Shown here: piece by piece, positions 42,402-52,350 of the stretch
Numbering within the stretch: position 1 is the first letter of the stretch
How the letters are laid out: each line of letters starts with the position of its first letter
DNA from: Neptuniibacter sp048548695
GTDB lineage: Bacteria; Pseudomonadota; Gammaproteobacteria; Pseudomonadales; Balneatricaceae
NCBI RefSeq assembly: GCF_048548695.1
Contig: NZ_JBLYIF010000002.1
Length of the DNA: 64,000 nucleotides
Direction: 5' to 3' (one strand)
Position numbers and translations under genes: made by a program
Notes under the pieces: model-generated
Told to the model about the DNA's origin: nothing
The model's database searches: none
Seen by the model: only the letters and a program-made list of their open reading frames with translations

Positions 42402-43370
42402 CTATAACCGCGCAATAATCCGCTTGCGGGGTATCCGCATATCCAGCTGGTTAATCCAATGCGCCAGTACCAGCATTAGCCCCATATAAACAGCAATCGC
42501 CAGCATCATCGGCAGACCGAGGTCGGTCAGTGTCGTGACCAGAAACAGAAACGGGTAGTGCACCAGAAACAGCGGGAACGCCAGGTCACTCAGCCAGCGG
42601 ATGGCGTTATTGAATGGTAGTTGGAGACGGAACCAGAACCGGTTGGGCAGGCGCAGGACCAGATAGATGCCCAGCGCAAATTCGAACAGGCGACAGGGTG
42701 GAAACCAGTCGCCGGGGCGACCGGGCATAACGCCATATTGACGGTAAAGCCAGCCTTGCAGGTTGTCGTATAACGACGGGTCGGCAAACGGAATCCCCCA
42801 CTGACCGACATAGTAACGGGCGCCAAGGCTGATGCAGAACAGTGCCAGCAGGGCCTGGTGCGGTCTGCGTTTTATGGCCCACAACAGCAGTGGACACAGA
42901 GCGTACAGCGACATGATCAGTGAGATAAACCAACTGGGCGGGTTGTAAGGACCGCCCCAGAGGCCGGCCCAGGCGTAGAAGCCGGTAAGGCTGCCGGTCA
43001 GATCCGTGGCGATGCCGTTGGGAAACATGTCCGGAAAATCGCCCTGTAACAGACCCTCACTGAGGGCGTAGCCCAGCACCGCCAGTGGTACTGATAGCAG
43101 ATAAAGCGGGTAAATACGCAGGATTTTCTTCAGCAGGTAGGTCAGGTAGCACTCATGGTCTGCATGGCGTGGGGTAGCCCCCAGCCCGGCCAGTACCCCA
43201 GACAGCACCAGAAACAGGCTAACGCCGACACCACCCAAACTGACGAAATAGATATTCTTCCAGCCGAAAAAATCACCACTGTTGTGACCTAATAGCTGGC
43301 CGAGATGGGCTAAAAACACCAGGACAATGGCAACAATACGCAGGCTGTCTAGCAGGATTGAACGGTGCAT
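42402..43370 (-). CDS. acyltransferase family 3 membrane protein
   Basis: A 322-residue integral membrane acyltransferase (OafA/YrhL/NodX type) with about ten helices. The family start is typical: LLDSLRIVAIVLVFLAHLG contains the conserved Arg in the first helix and a His (AHLG) that acts in catalysis. LFLVLSGVLAGLG and YLLKKILRIYPLYLLS, the R-I-x-P-L-Y motif, follow. Such enzymes O-acetylate lipopolysaccharide, glycans or other surface polymers. No glycan cluster is nearby, so the acceptor is unknown. It lies at the edge of the repeat-like segment. Confidence 0.88.
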   Translation of the reverse strand: MHRSILLDSLRIVAIVLVFLAHLGQLLGHNSGDFFGWKNIYFVSLGGVGVSLFLVLSGVLAGLGATPRHADHECYLTYLLKKILRIYPLYLLSVPLAVLGYALSEGLLQGDFPDMFPNGIATDLTGSLTGFYAWAGLWGGPYNPPSWFISLIMSLYALCPLLLWAIKRRPHQALLALFCISLGARYYVGQWGIPFADPSLYDNLQGWLYRQYGVMPGRPGDWFPPCRLFEFALGIYLVLRLPNRFWFRLQLPFNNAIRWLSDLAFPLFLVHYPFLFLVTTLTDLGLPMMLAIAVYMGLMLVLAHWINQLDMRIPRKRIIARL

Positions 43371-43621
43371 TAGAAGTCAGTATCAGTCAGTTTTGCTATT
43401 CAGACGGCCAATTGTAGAATGGCTGTGTGACAGTTTTGCAGGTTGCTCTGCTGGTTGATGTCGCATGAGCTGACTCTGTTTTGGTTCGGTTTAAACCCGT
43501 GCCAAATGATGGCAGGCGTGGTTAACCTGATATTTTTTAGACCTTTATCAATGAAATACCGTGATAACAGGGCTATACATAAGGACATTCGGTTCTCATT
43601 GTTACATCCAATTCTGGCCTG

Positions 43622-46351
43622 ATGGATAGATCTCACAGCATGCTCCAATCCAAAGATCTTCGCACCGGGAAGCCAGCGAAAAGCAAAATAGCAAGGAAGC
43701 TGGTGTTCTGGGCGGTGATTGCTGGTCTGGTTACATCGGTTATTGCCACTACTGTGCAGTTCGTCGTCAACTTCAACCAGCGTTATACCTACCTGGAGAA
43801 CCAGATAGCGGAGGTGGGCAATACTTTTCTGCCTACCCTCAGTACCAGTATCTGGGCGTTTGACCTGCCGCAGGTCAAGTTGCAGATGCAGACACTGATT
43901 CAGCAGCCATATATCACCTCGGCTGAGTTATTGCTGACCGATGGCAGCCCCAAAGAACATTACGGCAGGAAGGTTATCCACGGTAATACCCTTGAGCAGC
44001 GTTTTCAGTTGCACCATCGCCAGACCCAGGGTGAAGACATGCTGTTGGGTACCCTGGTATTGCGCAAAGATTTCAGTGAGGAGCAAGCCCGGTTACTGAA
44101 CGAAGGGGTGTACAGTTTTATCAGTACTACGTTGATCATCATTGTTATCGCTTTCAGTATTACCCAGATTTTTCAGCTCACCGTTACCCGCCGTCTGACT
44201 CGAATGGCCGCCGAATGGGGCAATATTTCGCAAACTGATTTGCGTGACAAGGACAGCCCATATTGTCTGGTGCGTGCCAAACCGACAAAACCAAGTGATC
44301 GTGATGAGCTGGATGTGCTGGAAGCGGCGTTTGAAACACTGTTTCAAACGGGTTCAGGCGCGTTGCAGGATGCGGAAGAAAAAGAGCAGGTGTTGCTGGA
44401 ACTGAAAAAGAAAGCTGATTCAGCCAATACCGCAAAAAGTGAATTTCTGGCCAATATGAGCCACGAAATTCGCACCCCCATGAATGGTGTCATCGGTATC
44501 GCCGAGCTGTTGTTGAAAAGCGAATTGAATGCCAACCAGCAAATTTTGGTGCGCCAGCTGAGCAGCAGCGCCAATGGGCTGTTGCAGATCATTAACGATA
44601 TTCTGGATTTTTCCAAAATTGAAGCGGATCAGTTGGCTATTGACCCGCATGATACCGACCTGGATGCACTGATTAATGATGTGGCCCTGAGTTTCTCTGC
44701 CGTGGCGCAGAAAAAAGGCATTGAGCTGATCTGCCCGGCATCGCCGCCATTGCGGATGGTGGTTTCTTCGGATAGCGTGCGGATCCGCCAGATCCTGGTC
44801 AATCTGATTGGTAATGCCATCAAGTTTACCGATCAGGGTGAAGTCTCGGTGCACTATAGCTGCATGCCCTCAGACGGCGATAAAGTGAGGGTACAGTTTT
44901 CAGTACGGGATACCGGCGTTGGCGTGCCGGAAGCGCAGCAACAGAACCTGTTTGAGCGTTTCACCCAGGCGGATAATTCAGTTACCCGGGCATTTGGTGG
45001 TACCGGGTTGGGGTTGGCTATCTGTAAAAAATTGGTGGATCTGATGGGCGGTGCCATTGGTTTGCACAGTAGCCCGCAAGGTTCTGAGTTCTGGTTTAAT
45101 CTGCCAGTGCGGGTTGTATCAGAGGGTACGCCCCCGCAAATTAAAGGTTTGCCCACCGTGGTTGTTCTGGATTGGAACGCGTCCAGCAGCCGCTACCTGT
45201 TGAGTACCATGCGCTATTTTGGCGCTGAGGTGATAGCGCTGACAGACCTGTCCAATGCGATGCCAACCCTGCTCGATCTGATTGAACGTGAACCGCATAT
45301 CCAGGTCTGGATCGATCAGGACTGGCCAGAGCAGCAGGCATTTAATCTGGCCAGACAGGTTAGGGCTGATGCGCGGTTACAGCATGTGGAAACGGTATTG
45401 ATTGGCCATAACGTGTTGTTTGATATCAGCCGCTACCCAGAATTTCAGCAACAGGTGATTAAGCCGGTACAGCACATTCAGGTGTATAACGTTCTGACTC
45501 ATGAAAATGCTGAATTGCATGCCCTGCTTGAACACCCGGCGAACCTGCAGGGGATTGAGGTACTGCTGGTGGAGGATAATCCCACCAACCGCATGGTTGC
45601 TGAGGGCATGCTCAGCCATCTGGGGGTGCGTTATGCCACGGCAGAGAATGGTGCAGAAGCGCTGGAGAAGTTGCGGCAGTCACTGTTCGATTTGGTGCTG
45701 ATGGATTGTCAGATGCCGGTGATGGATGGTTATCAGGCGACTCGATCTATCCGTTCTGGTCTGGCGGGCTTTAACCGCAATGTGCCGATTGTGGCGATGA
45801 CGGCGAATGCGTTGATCGGTGACGAGGATAAGTGTCTGGCTGCCGGGATGAATGATTACATGGCCAAGCCAATCGTGCTGGATAAATTAAACCGGGTGTT
45901 ACAGAAGTGGGCCGGAGATTTTACTGCACCCGAGTTATCAGCAGGCGCTGACACTGAAATTGTTAAGCAAACAGAGGAAGCCGCTGACACGATCAAGGAA
46001 GCCCTGACAGTATTTAATGATCAGAAAATGCATGCGCTGCTCATGGGTGATACGCAATTGGTGCAGCGGGTTATTACAACCTTTCTTGATAGTTCACCCA
46101 AGTTGATTCAGCAGATCCGTCAGGCAGTGAGTGATAAGCAAACGGCGCAAGTGTCCGCTCTGGCGCATAAATTGAAGGGCTCTGCCGATAATGTCGGTGG
46201 CGATGCGCTGCGTTACACCGTGTTTGCCATGGAAATTGCGGGTAAAGAGGACAACATGTCTGAGATAGAACCGCTGCTGGTAGACCTGGAACATGACTAT
46301 CAGCAGCTTGAACAAGCGCTGCAGCATAAGCTGGATGAGATAAAGGTATGA
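43622..46351 (+). CDS. hybrid sensor histidine kinase with receiver and HPt domains
   Basis: A 909-residue multidomain kinase. Two membrane helices (about 27-47 and 160-182) bound a periplasmic domain of about 110 residues. A HAMP-like linker follows, then HisKA with His281 (MSHEIRTPMNG), HATPase (NLIGNAIKFTDQGEV, GTGLGLAICKKL), a degenerate receiver-like segment (about 500-630), a true receiver (VLLVEDNPTNR, LMDCQMPVMDGYQ; about 650-765) and a C-terminal HPt domain (ALAHKLKGSADNVGG). This is a complete internal phosphorelay of the BarA/ArcB type. The stop overlaps the start of the cyclase-response-regulator gene, its likely output. Confidence 0.93.
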   Translation: MDRSHSMLQSKDLRTGKPAKSKIARKLVFWAVIAGLVTSVIATTVQFVVNFNQRYTYLENQIAEVGNTFLPTLSTSIWAFDLPQVKLQMQTLIQQPYITSAELLLTDGSPKEHYGRKVIHGNTLEQRFQLHHRQTQGEDMLLGTLVLRKDFSEEQARLLNEGVYSFISTTLIIIVIAFSITQIFQLTVTRRLTRMAAEWGNISQTDLRDKDSPYCLVRAKPTKPSDRDELDVLEAAFETLFQTGSGALQDAEEKEQVLLELKKKADSANTAKSEFLANMSHEIRTPMNGVIGIAELLLKSELNANQQILVRQLSSSANGLLQIINDILDFSKIEADQLAIDPHDTDLDALINDVALSFSAVAQKKGIELICPASPPLRMVVSSDSVRIRQILVNLIGNAIKFTDQGEVSVHYSCMPSDGDKVRVQFSVRDTGVGVPEAQQQNLFERFTQADNSVTRAFGGTGLGLAICKKLVDLMGGAIGLHSSPQGSEFWFNLPVRVVSEGTPPQIKGLPTVVVLDWNASSSRYLLSTMRYFGAEVIALTDLSNAMPTLLDLIEREPHIQVWIDQDWPEQQAFNLARQVRADARLQHVETVLIGHNVLFDISRYPEFQQQVIKPVQHIQVYNVLTHENAELHALLEHPANLQGIEVLLVEDNPTNRMVAEGMLSHLGVRYATAENGAEALEKLRQSLFDLVLMDCQMPVMDGYQATRSIRSGLAGFNRNVPIVAMTANALIGDEDKCLAAGMNDYMAKPIVLDKLNRVLQKWAGDFTAPELSAGADTEIVKQTEEAADTIKEALTVFNDQKMHALLMGDTQLVQRVITTFLDSSPKLIQQIRQAVSDKQTAQVSALAHKLKGSADNVGGDALRYTVFAMEIAGKEDNMSEIEPLLVDLEHDYQQLEQALQHKLDEIKV

Positions 46352-47259
46352 AAGTAATCATTGCAGATGACGATCCTACTACGCTGGTCGTACTGTCTAG
46401 TCTGGTGGAGAAAATGGGCCATGATGTTGTTGAAGTGGCCGATGGTGAGGCTGCCTGGCGAGCCTATTTGGATAATCAGGGCCCGTGTTTGATGCTGATC
46501 GACTGGGAGATGCCGATCATGGATGGCATGCAGCTTTGTCGCAAGGTTAAGCAGGAGTCGCGACTTAATCCGCCGTACTACATTCTGGTCACGGGTAAAA
46601 ATAATACCGAGGATGTGGCGCAAGGTTTGGGTAATGGTGCGGATGATTATATCTGCAAACCCTTCAACGCTACTGAACTGATGGCCCGGATTTGTGTGGC
46701 AGAGCGCACATTGGGCTTGCTGCATGAATTGCATCAGACGCGTCAGGCGCTGAAATATCAGGCCACCCATGATGAACTGACGGGTTTGCTGAATCGGCGT
46801 GCAGTTATGGATGCCTTGGTGAAGGAGGCTCAGCGCAGTGAGCGTCTGGGGTATGCTTTGCATCTGGCGATTTGTGATCTGGATGATTTTAAACAGGTGA
46901 ATGATACCTACGGCCATCTATCCGGTGACCTGGTACTGCAGGCGGTCGCCCGTTATATGCAAGGGATGTTACGCAGCTATGATCTAGTGGGGCGCTATGG
47001 CGGTGAGGAGTTCATCATCGCGATCAGTGATGATAAAGGTAATGCACAACAGATTTTTCAGCGTTTGCTGCAGGAGATATCGCAACAGTTATTTACCCTG
47101 CACGATGGCCAGAGTATTAACCTGACCCTGAGTATTGGTTCCAGCTGCGAGTCAGAGCGCCTCACTGAGGCACGTATCATTGAAATGCTTGCGCAAGCCG
47201 ACCGGCGGCTTTATATAGCAAAAGCGGCGGGGAAAAACCGCATGGTCACTGTTGGTTAA
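46348..47259 (+). CDS. response regulator with diguanylate cyclase output
   Basis: A 303-residue PleD/WspR-like protein. The receiver covers residues 1-120 with acidic residues in IIADDDP, Asp in MLIDWEMPIMDG, and Lys in YICKPF. The GGDEF domain covers about 135-300 with active site RYGGEEFIIAIS. RSYD lies five residues upstream of GGEEF, an intact RxxD inhibitory site, so it is expected to be product-inhibited. Overlap with the hybrid kinase gene (ATGA) indicates that phosphorelay input controls c-di-GMP synthesis. Its last codons overlap the end of the convergent binding-protein gene by 14 bases. Confidence 0.94.
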   Translation: MKVIIADDDPTTLVVLSSLVEKMGHDVVEVADGEAAWRAYLDNQGPCLMLIDWEMPIMDGMQLCRKVKQESRLNPPYYILVTGKNNTEDVAQGLGNGADDYICKPFNATELMARICVAERTLGLLHELHQTRQALKYQATHDELTGLLNRRAVMDALVKEAQRSERLGYALHLAICDLDDFKQVNDTYGHLSGDLVLQAVARYMQGMLRSYDLVGRYGGEEFIIAISDDKGNAQQIFQRLLQEISQQLFTLHDGQSINLTLSIGSSCESERLTEARIIEMLAQADRRLYIAKAAGKNRMVTVG

Positions 47260-48169
47260 ACACCAGTGTATCAGGGGCAAAATGGATTGCCTGGTCCATG
47301 ACATAGCTTCCTCTTAACTGCTCCGGCAGCCAGTTAATGTAAGCCTTGTTGATGGCCTGGCGCATCGTTTTCGTTTTCACTAACCGGTTAATCTCCTTCA
47401 ATAAGTCATCGTTCCAGCTGCCTTTGGTGCAGCCAATCCGCGTGACCGACGTGCGTGGTTGTCCGGTTAATCCGATCAGGTAAAGCTTTTGTCTTATATG
47501 GTGGCTGACGCTATCAAAGTAGGCCTCTTCCGGGCGGCCCATAAATCCGTCCAGGCGCTTAGCGAATAACTGACGGATCAGGCGGTCATGCTCGCTGGTG
47601 CCGCTTTTAACCCGAAAGATGGAGTTGTCTGTGCGTCTATCCTCGGCAATGATCTGATCAATGTGAGGTGCATAAGAGCGCCCCTGATACACCATAATGC
47701 TGAGGGGTTTGCCGCGCAGACTGGCCAGGTCAATGTCGGTGATGGTTTCAGGTGACATGCCAAATTTTTGCAGACCCGCTGCGGAGGTGATGATGCCGTT
47801 GGCATAATTGATCATTACCGGATCGCTGTATTCGATGAAGGCTTCACGTGCTTGCGTTTTTAGTAACGACGCGTGGCAGATCGGTTTACCTTGTTGGGCA
47901 TCATTTAACATGCGTGGCAGGGTCATAACGATGGCTTGATGTTGATAGCTGGGGATCTGCGAGATCAGCAATTGAATGACCTTATCGCTGATACCCTGGT
48001 TCTCATAAGGGCCTTGCACAATAAAATAGGGAGCAAAGTCCGTGCGGGACCAGGTGACTTGCGGCAAAGTACGTTCGGCTTGTACTTGCGCCGACGTGAG
48101 CAGGCACAGGCTGGTAAGCAGACAGCAGGCTTTGGCGGAGCTAAGTAAAAAAGTGTTGAATCTAGTCAT
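47246..48169 (-). CDS. periplasmic solute-binding protein, amino-acid type
   Basis: A 307-residue exported protein of the SBP_bac_3-like fold (related to a family often annotated as TIGR02285). The signal peptide covers about residues 1-32 (hydrophobic LLTSLCLLTSAQVQA). The binding-protein pattern YFIVQGPYENQGISDKV, and LRGKPLSIMVYQGRSY later, are visible. ATG 48169 is preferred because the preceding AGGTG is well placed; an upstream ATG at 48196 adds nine residues. No ABC permease or ATPase is nearby, so a sensory role with the adjacent signalling genes is more likely than transport. It lies 28 bases after the other binding-protein gene. Confidence 0.82.
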   Translation of the reverse strand: MTRFNTFLLSSAKACCLLTSLCLLTSAQVQAERTLPQVTWSRTDFAPYFIVQGPYENQGISDKVIQLLISQIPSYQHQAIVMTLPRMLNDAQQGKPICHASLLKTQAREAFIEYSDPVMINYANGIITSAAGLQKFGMSPETITDIDLASLRGKPLSIMVYQGRSYAPHIDQIIAEDRRTDNSIFRVKSGTSEHDRLIRQLFAKRLDGFMGRPEEAYFDSVSHHIRQKLYLIGLTGQPRTSVTRIGCTKGSWNDDLLKEINRLVKTKTMRQAINKAYINWLPEQLRGSYVMDQAIHFAPDTLVFNQQ

Positions 48170-48197
48170 CGAGCACCTGTAAAACCGAGGTAGCATA

Positions 48198-49016
48198 TTA
48201 GCTACGTGACTGGGAAAACTGCTGCCAGTCCTTCAGGCTTTGTTGTAATGCTTCCTGCATAAAGCCGTCCTGTAGCATCTCCTGAACCACTTTGGCGAGC
48301 AACCCGCGCAGGGTGCCGGTATTGCAGGCCGAACGGTGAGAGATAGTCAGGTATAACCCTTCGCTGCTGATCGCTGGTTCCAGTGCATTGATCTGGTCGG
48401 ACATGCTTAGCGTGTCGGCATAGGCTAGCCCGGGGTTCTTTTCGTAGAGCACAAAGTCGGTCCGATCATGGATCAGCATCTTGAGCGCCTGTTCCAGTGA
48501 AGTGACATATTGCAGGTCAAGCTTGTCCTTGGCAAACTCATCGAATGCCTGGCCAAAACTGTTATTGATGACAGTGGTGACTGATTTATCAATCAGATCT
48601 TCTTGCTTGGTGTAGGCTAGGGCGTTGTCTTTTTTGCGCCATACCACGCTGGTGGTATTCAGAAAGGCGGGATACACATAATCCATATACTGAATGCGTG
48701 GCACGGTATAGAACGCGCCAGCAAGCAGATCGATCTGCCCGGTTTTCAGAGTTTCCTGGGCGCGTGCCCATGAGCCGACATCCACCAATTGAATCTCGAT
48801 GCCAAGCCGTTTGCCTATCTCATCCATGATGGCTCTGTTGGCACCCAGCAGACCGTTATTTGTGCCTTCCCGCCAAAGGTAGGGAGGGTATTCTGAGTTG
48901 CCCGTTGCCGTGAGTGTCTCACAGTCTTTTGTAGAGGCTGCATGCGCTGTTATGCCACTGGCCAAGAGCAGGCAGGTTGCCAACCACTGTTTGAATTTAA
49001 CCGACATTTTGTTCAC
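48198..49016 (-). CDS. periplasmic solute-binding protein, family 3
   Basis: A 272-residue protein with signal peptide ending at about residue 26 (ASGITAHAAS) and the SBP_bac_3 fold. Typical segments are GNSEYPPYLWREG, LGIEIQLVDVGSWARAQETL, and GQIDLLAGAFYT. It is first in a two-gene minus-strand operon with the other binding protein and lacks transporter genes nearby. The operon is divergent from the cupredoxin-EAL-globin operon and convergent with the kinase-cyclase pair, so it may sense periplasmic ligands for c-di-GMP control. Ligand unknown. Confidence 0.85.
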   Translation of the reverse strand: MNKMSVKFKQWLATCLLLASGITAHAASTKDCETLTATGNSEYPPYLWREGTNNGLLGANRAIMDEIGKRLGIEIQLVDVGSWARAQETLKTGQIDLLAGAFYTVPRIQYMDYVYPAFLNTTSVVWRKKDNALAYTKQEDLIDKSVTTVINNSFGQAFDEFAKDKLDLQYVTSLEQALKMLIHDRTDFVLYEKNPGLAYADTLSMSDQINALEPAISSEGLYLTISHRSACNTGTLRGLLAKVVQEMLQDGFMQEALQQSLKDWQQFSQSRS

Positions 49017-49355
49017 TTAATTGGATAGTATGGCGTCTGGACAGTTTAGACTTCTGTCAGCCTGATTAGACTAAGCAAAAGGTACTATAAAAAAATGCGC
49101 TGGATCAAACGGGTGAAGACCCCGGTCGGCTACCTGTCGCCGGGTACTGAATATCGGTAGTGTGACAGATGGACATTGGTAGATCCTTGCATTGATGTCT
49201 AACCTTGGTGGGTGGCTTGAGGTTCAATCCACGCCCTTGTCGATCGGTGGTAGTACAAATAGATGCTTAGGTTTTCTGCATTCGGGTTCAAGTGGTCAAG
49301 TGCACCGCCGCTAACGTATCTTGGTATTGCCAGAAAACATCCAAAGAGTGTTCGC

Positions 49356-50024
49356 ATGAAGAGTTTATCTACTCTGATGTCACCCAAAAGGAATTGGATG
49401 TGTTGCCCGTTAGTGTGGGCATTATTGTTTGCTCATGCCCCGGCTGGATTCGGCGCATCAGTGCAGTTAAATGATTCTGACGGTCAGCCGTTGGCGGATG
49501 CCGTGGTGATTGTACCTGGCTTGGCCAAAGTGGCGGTGGATACTCCGGCTATTATGGACCAGGTAGACAAGTCGTTCGCGCCCCATGTCATGTCTATTGC
49601 TAAACGTCAGTTGGTCAGTTTTCCGAACAGTGATGATATTCGTCACCACGTGTATTCCTTTTCCCAGGCCAAGCCCTTCGAGATAAAGCTCTACAGCGGT
49701 GTCCCCAGCCAACCGGTATTGTTTGATCAGGCGGGGCTGGTGGTGCTTGGCTGCAACATCCATGACCAGATGCGCGGTTACATTCTGGTGACCGATAATG
49801 AATGGAGTGCTGTCACCGACGCCAATGGCAGGCTAACACTACCTGCTGCAGCACCGTCTCAGGTGATGGTCTGGCATCCCCGGCAGACGGGTGAAATTAA
49901 TCAGTTGCATGGGGTTTCACTTAACCATGATACAGGCCTGCTGGTTTTCCCCGTTGCGATAGAACCTGAAGTCCCACGTCAGGCCAACTCTTTTAAAAAC
50001 AGATTTAAACATCATCATGATTAG
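49356..50024 (+). CDS. exported cupredoxin-like protein (methylamine utilisation-like family)
   Basis: A 222-residue protein with signal peptide (cleavage near GFGA, about residue 34) and a plastocyanin-like beta domain. Possible type 1 copper ligands appear in order: His in DDIRHHVYSF, Cys in LGCNIHDQMRG, then His and Met of the same segment. The annotation methylamine utilisation protein is common for this family, but no methylamine genes are nearby. ATG 49356 is chosen because it begins a good signal peptide; an upstream ATG at 49263 adds 31 residues. It overlaps the EAL gene by eight bases. The 49017-49355 interval upstream holds no gene I can support. Confidence 0.78.
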   Translation: MKSLSTLMSPKRNWMCCPLVWALLFAHAPAGFGASVQLNDSDGQPLADAVVIVPGLAKVAVDTPAIMDQVDKSFAPHVMSIAKRQLVSFPNSDDIRHHVYSFSQAKPFEIKLYSGVPSQPVLFDQAGLVVLGCNIHDQMRGYILVTDNEWSAVTDANGRLTLPAAAPSQVMVWHPRQTGEINQLHGVSLNHDTGLLVFPVAIEPEVPRQANSFKNRFKHHHD

Positions 50025-52350
50025 AACCCTCAGTTTCAGGATCAGCTCACTGATCGGCAGCTTGTTACTTCTGGCAGCCCTGGCTGTCATGGTGTCGGTG
50101 TGGATCTCGACCTTCCGGTTTGCGCAGCAACAGATCAGCCGTGACCTTTCTGTGGGTACGAAGGTGTTTGAGCAGGTTATGAGCGAACGGGAACAACAGC
50201 TGGTCAATTCGGCTGAGGTACTGGCGGCAGATTTTGGTTTTCGTGGTGCGGTGGCCAGTCGGGATGGTGGCACTATCGTCAGTGCATTAGAGAACCACGT
50301 TTCTCGTATCGAAGCCGATATCATGGCAATTATCAGCCTGAGGGGTGTCCCGGAGTATGCGGTCGGTATCGATAATGTTGCCCTGGAAACGCTGCAGTCA
50401 GAAGTGGATTTCAGCAGGCTGGTGGGCCAAGGTGGTGCCTCTATTGTGGCACCGCTGAGAGGCAAGGCTTACCAGTTGGTGCTGGTCCCGGTTGAGGCGC
50501 CTTTGCCAATCGGTGTCGCTGTCATCGGCTTTGAAATTGATAACGCCCTGGCGGCAAGCCTGAAGCGGATTACCGGCCTGGAGTTGAGTTTTCTGGTGGA
50601 GCAGGAGGGCTTGCCGGATAATGTGATCAGCACCTTACCTGGGGTGACCACCGAAGCACTGCTAAAAACCACCCAGCTGAGTTGGGCCACCTCTTTTAGC
50701 CATCGTCCGGTATTACAGTCGCAGACGCTGCCTATTTATCTGGGGGTCAGCGGCACCATTGATGTCATGTTGACGGATGATCTGCGCCGAGTATTCAGTG
50801 AGTTTGACCGGCTACAGTTAACGATTATTGCCATTGTTATTTTTGCCTTGGTGGTTGCCTTGGTGGCGGGTTTGCTATTTTCCCGACAGATCAGCCGACC
50901 ACTGCGTCAGTTGGTGGGTGTGACGCGCAGAATTGCAGCAGGTAGTTTCAAAAGCCAGCTCAATGTTAAGGCGGAAACCCGAGAGTTTAACGATCTGATT
51001 TCGGCATTTTCCAACATGCAGGATGAACTGCATGAGCGCGAAGAAAAAATTATCTTTCAGGCAACCCATGACGTGACCACCGGTGTTATTAACCGGCAGA
51101 CATTTACCCAGAGCATTCAAAGTTGCATTACGGAAGGTGAAAGCTTTTACCTGATGGGTTTCAGGGTCAGTAACTTTCGTCAGATCAACGACATGTTTGG
51201 TCCTTCTACGGCGGACAAGTCACTGATCAGCCTGTGTGACCGGCTTAAGCCGATGGTGCCGTTAGTGGCGCGGCATGGGGGTGGCAGCTTCGTGGCTAAG
51301 CTGGATGGCCCTTGTCATGATCAGTCGGTTAAAACCATGTCGAACATGGTGCGTCTGGCGGCGGAAGCTGACGGCATCAATGTGAATTTTGAAATTCATA
51401 TCGGTGTGGTGGAGTTTCCGGCGGATGTGGAGGATGCGCATGGTCTGATGCGCCGTCTGGATATTGCCATGGATTCTGCCCGTTATGCGCACAATGGCAT
51501 TCATTTTTATCAGGCAGGTCAGGAGCAGGATTATGTCCGGCGGCTGAAAATCGTTGAAGATCTGCGCAGTTCGATGCGGGATAAAGGCCGGGGTTTGCAG
51601 ATGTATTACCAGCCTAAGCTGCATCTGAAAACGGGTCGGGTGAACCGAGCCGAGGCTTTGATTCGTTGGATTCATCCGGAGCAGGGGTTTATCCCGCCGG
51701 ATGTGTTTATTCCACTGGCGGAGCAGTCGGGCCTGATTAACTCACTCACCGAGTGGATCATTGGTTCGGTGGCAGAGCAGGTTGCGTACTGGTTGCAGCT
51801 TGGTCATAGCATTCAGGTGGCTATCAACTTGTCGGTGCAGGATATCGCCCGTGAAGATATGCTCGACATTATTTTCCACCAGCTACGCAAGCATAAGTTA
51901 CGGCCGGAAAACCTGGCCTTCGAAATTACTGAAAGCGAATTGATGCACCAGCCGGAACAAGCGATTGCGCTGCTGCAGCGCTTCAGAAATTCCGGATTGG
52001 AGCTGGCCATTGATGACTTTGGTACCGGTTATTCATCCCTGTCCCAGCTGAAGAATATGCCGGTCAATGTACTGAAAATTGACCGAGAGTTTGTGATGCA
52101 TCTGTCAGAAGATGTGAATGACCAGACTATTGTGAAATCGACCATCGAACTTGCCGACAGCTTTGAGCTGGATGTAGTGGCAGAGGGTGTTGAGAATATT
52201 GAGTCGCTGGACATTCTTTCCGGTTGGGGTTGTGCTTGGGCGCAGGGTTATTTGATCTCTCGACCCCTGCCAGCGGCTGAGTTTGTCAGCTGGTTGCAGC
52301 AGTTCAGCGTTGAAGACCTTAAACCCTCTGTCTCAGGGGTAGTAGAGTGA
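50017..52350 (+). CDS. membrane cyclic-di-GMP phosphodiesterase with degenerate GGDEF domain
   Basis: A 777-residue sensor protein. Helices at about 8-32 and 268-290 bound a periplasmic sensor of about 235 residues; a HAMP domain follows. The GGDEF domain (about 345-500) reads ARHGGGSFVAKL at its active site, so cyclase activity should be lost. The EAL domain (about 510-765) is intact: EALIRWIHPEQG, NLSVQDI, FEITESELM, DDFGTGYSSLS and KIDREFV are present. It should hydrolyse c-di-GMP. It overlaps genes on both sides (start within the cupredoxin gene, stop within the DUF3034-like gene). Confidence 0.93.
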   Translation: MIRTLSFRISSLIGSLLLLAALAVMVSVWISTFRFAQQQISRDLSVGTKVFEQVMSEREQQLVNSAEVLAADFGFRGAVASRDGGTIVSALENHVSRIEADIMAIISLRGVPEYAVGIDNVALETLQSEVDFSRLVGQGGASIVAPLRGKAYQLVLVPVEAPLPIGVAVIGFEIDNALAASLKRITGLELSFLVEQEGLPDNVISTLPGVTTEALLKTTQLSWATSFSHRPVLQSQTLPIYLGVSGTIDVMLTDDLRRVFSEFDRLQLTIIAIVIFALVVALVAGLLFSRQISRPLRQLVGVTRRIAAGSFKSQLNVKAETREFNDLISAFSNMQDELHEREEKIIFQATHDVTTGVINRQTFTQSIQSCITEGESFYLMGFRVSNFRQINDMFGPSTADKSLISLCDRLKPMVPLVARHGGGSFVAKLDGPCHDQSVKTMSNMVRLAAEADGINVNFEIHIGVVEFPADVEDAHGLMRRLDIAMDSARYAHNGIHFYQAGQEQDYVRRLKIVEDLRSSMRDKGRGLQMYYQPKLHLKTGRVNRAEALIRWIHPEQGFIPPDVFIPLAEQSGLINSLTEWIIGSVAEQVAYWLQLGHSIQVAINLSVQDIAREDMLDIIFHQLRKHKLRPENLAFEITESELMHQPEQAIALLQRFRNSGLELAIDDFGTGYSSLSQLKNMPVNVLKIDREFVMHLSEDVNDQTIVKSTIELADSFELDVVAEGVENIESLDILSGWGCAWAQGYLISRPLPAAEFVSWLQQFSVEDLKPSVSGVVE

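Noticed and set aside
42069..42418. Small reading frames in the repeat-like segment
   Set aside because: Low-complexity basic frames, no start context or homologue recognised; typical of repetitive intergenic DNA.
49017..49355. Possible GEMM c-di-GMP riboswitch near 49120
   Set aside because: Only a short GGCTACCTG-like phrase resembles it. The conserved upstream helix and the CACGCAAAGC-type segment are absent.
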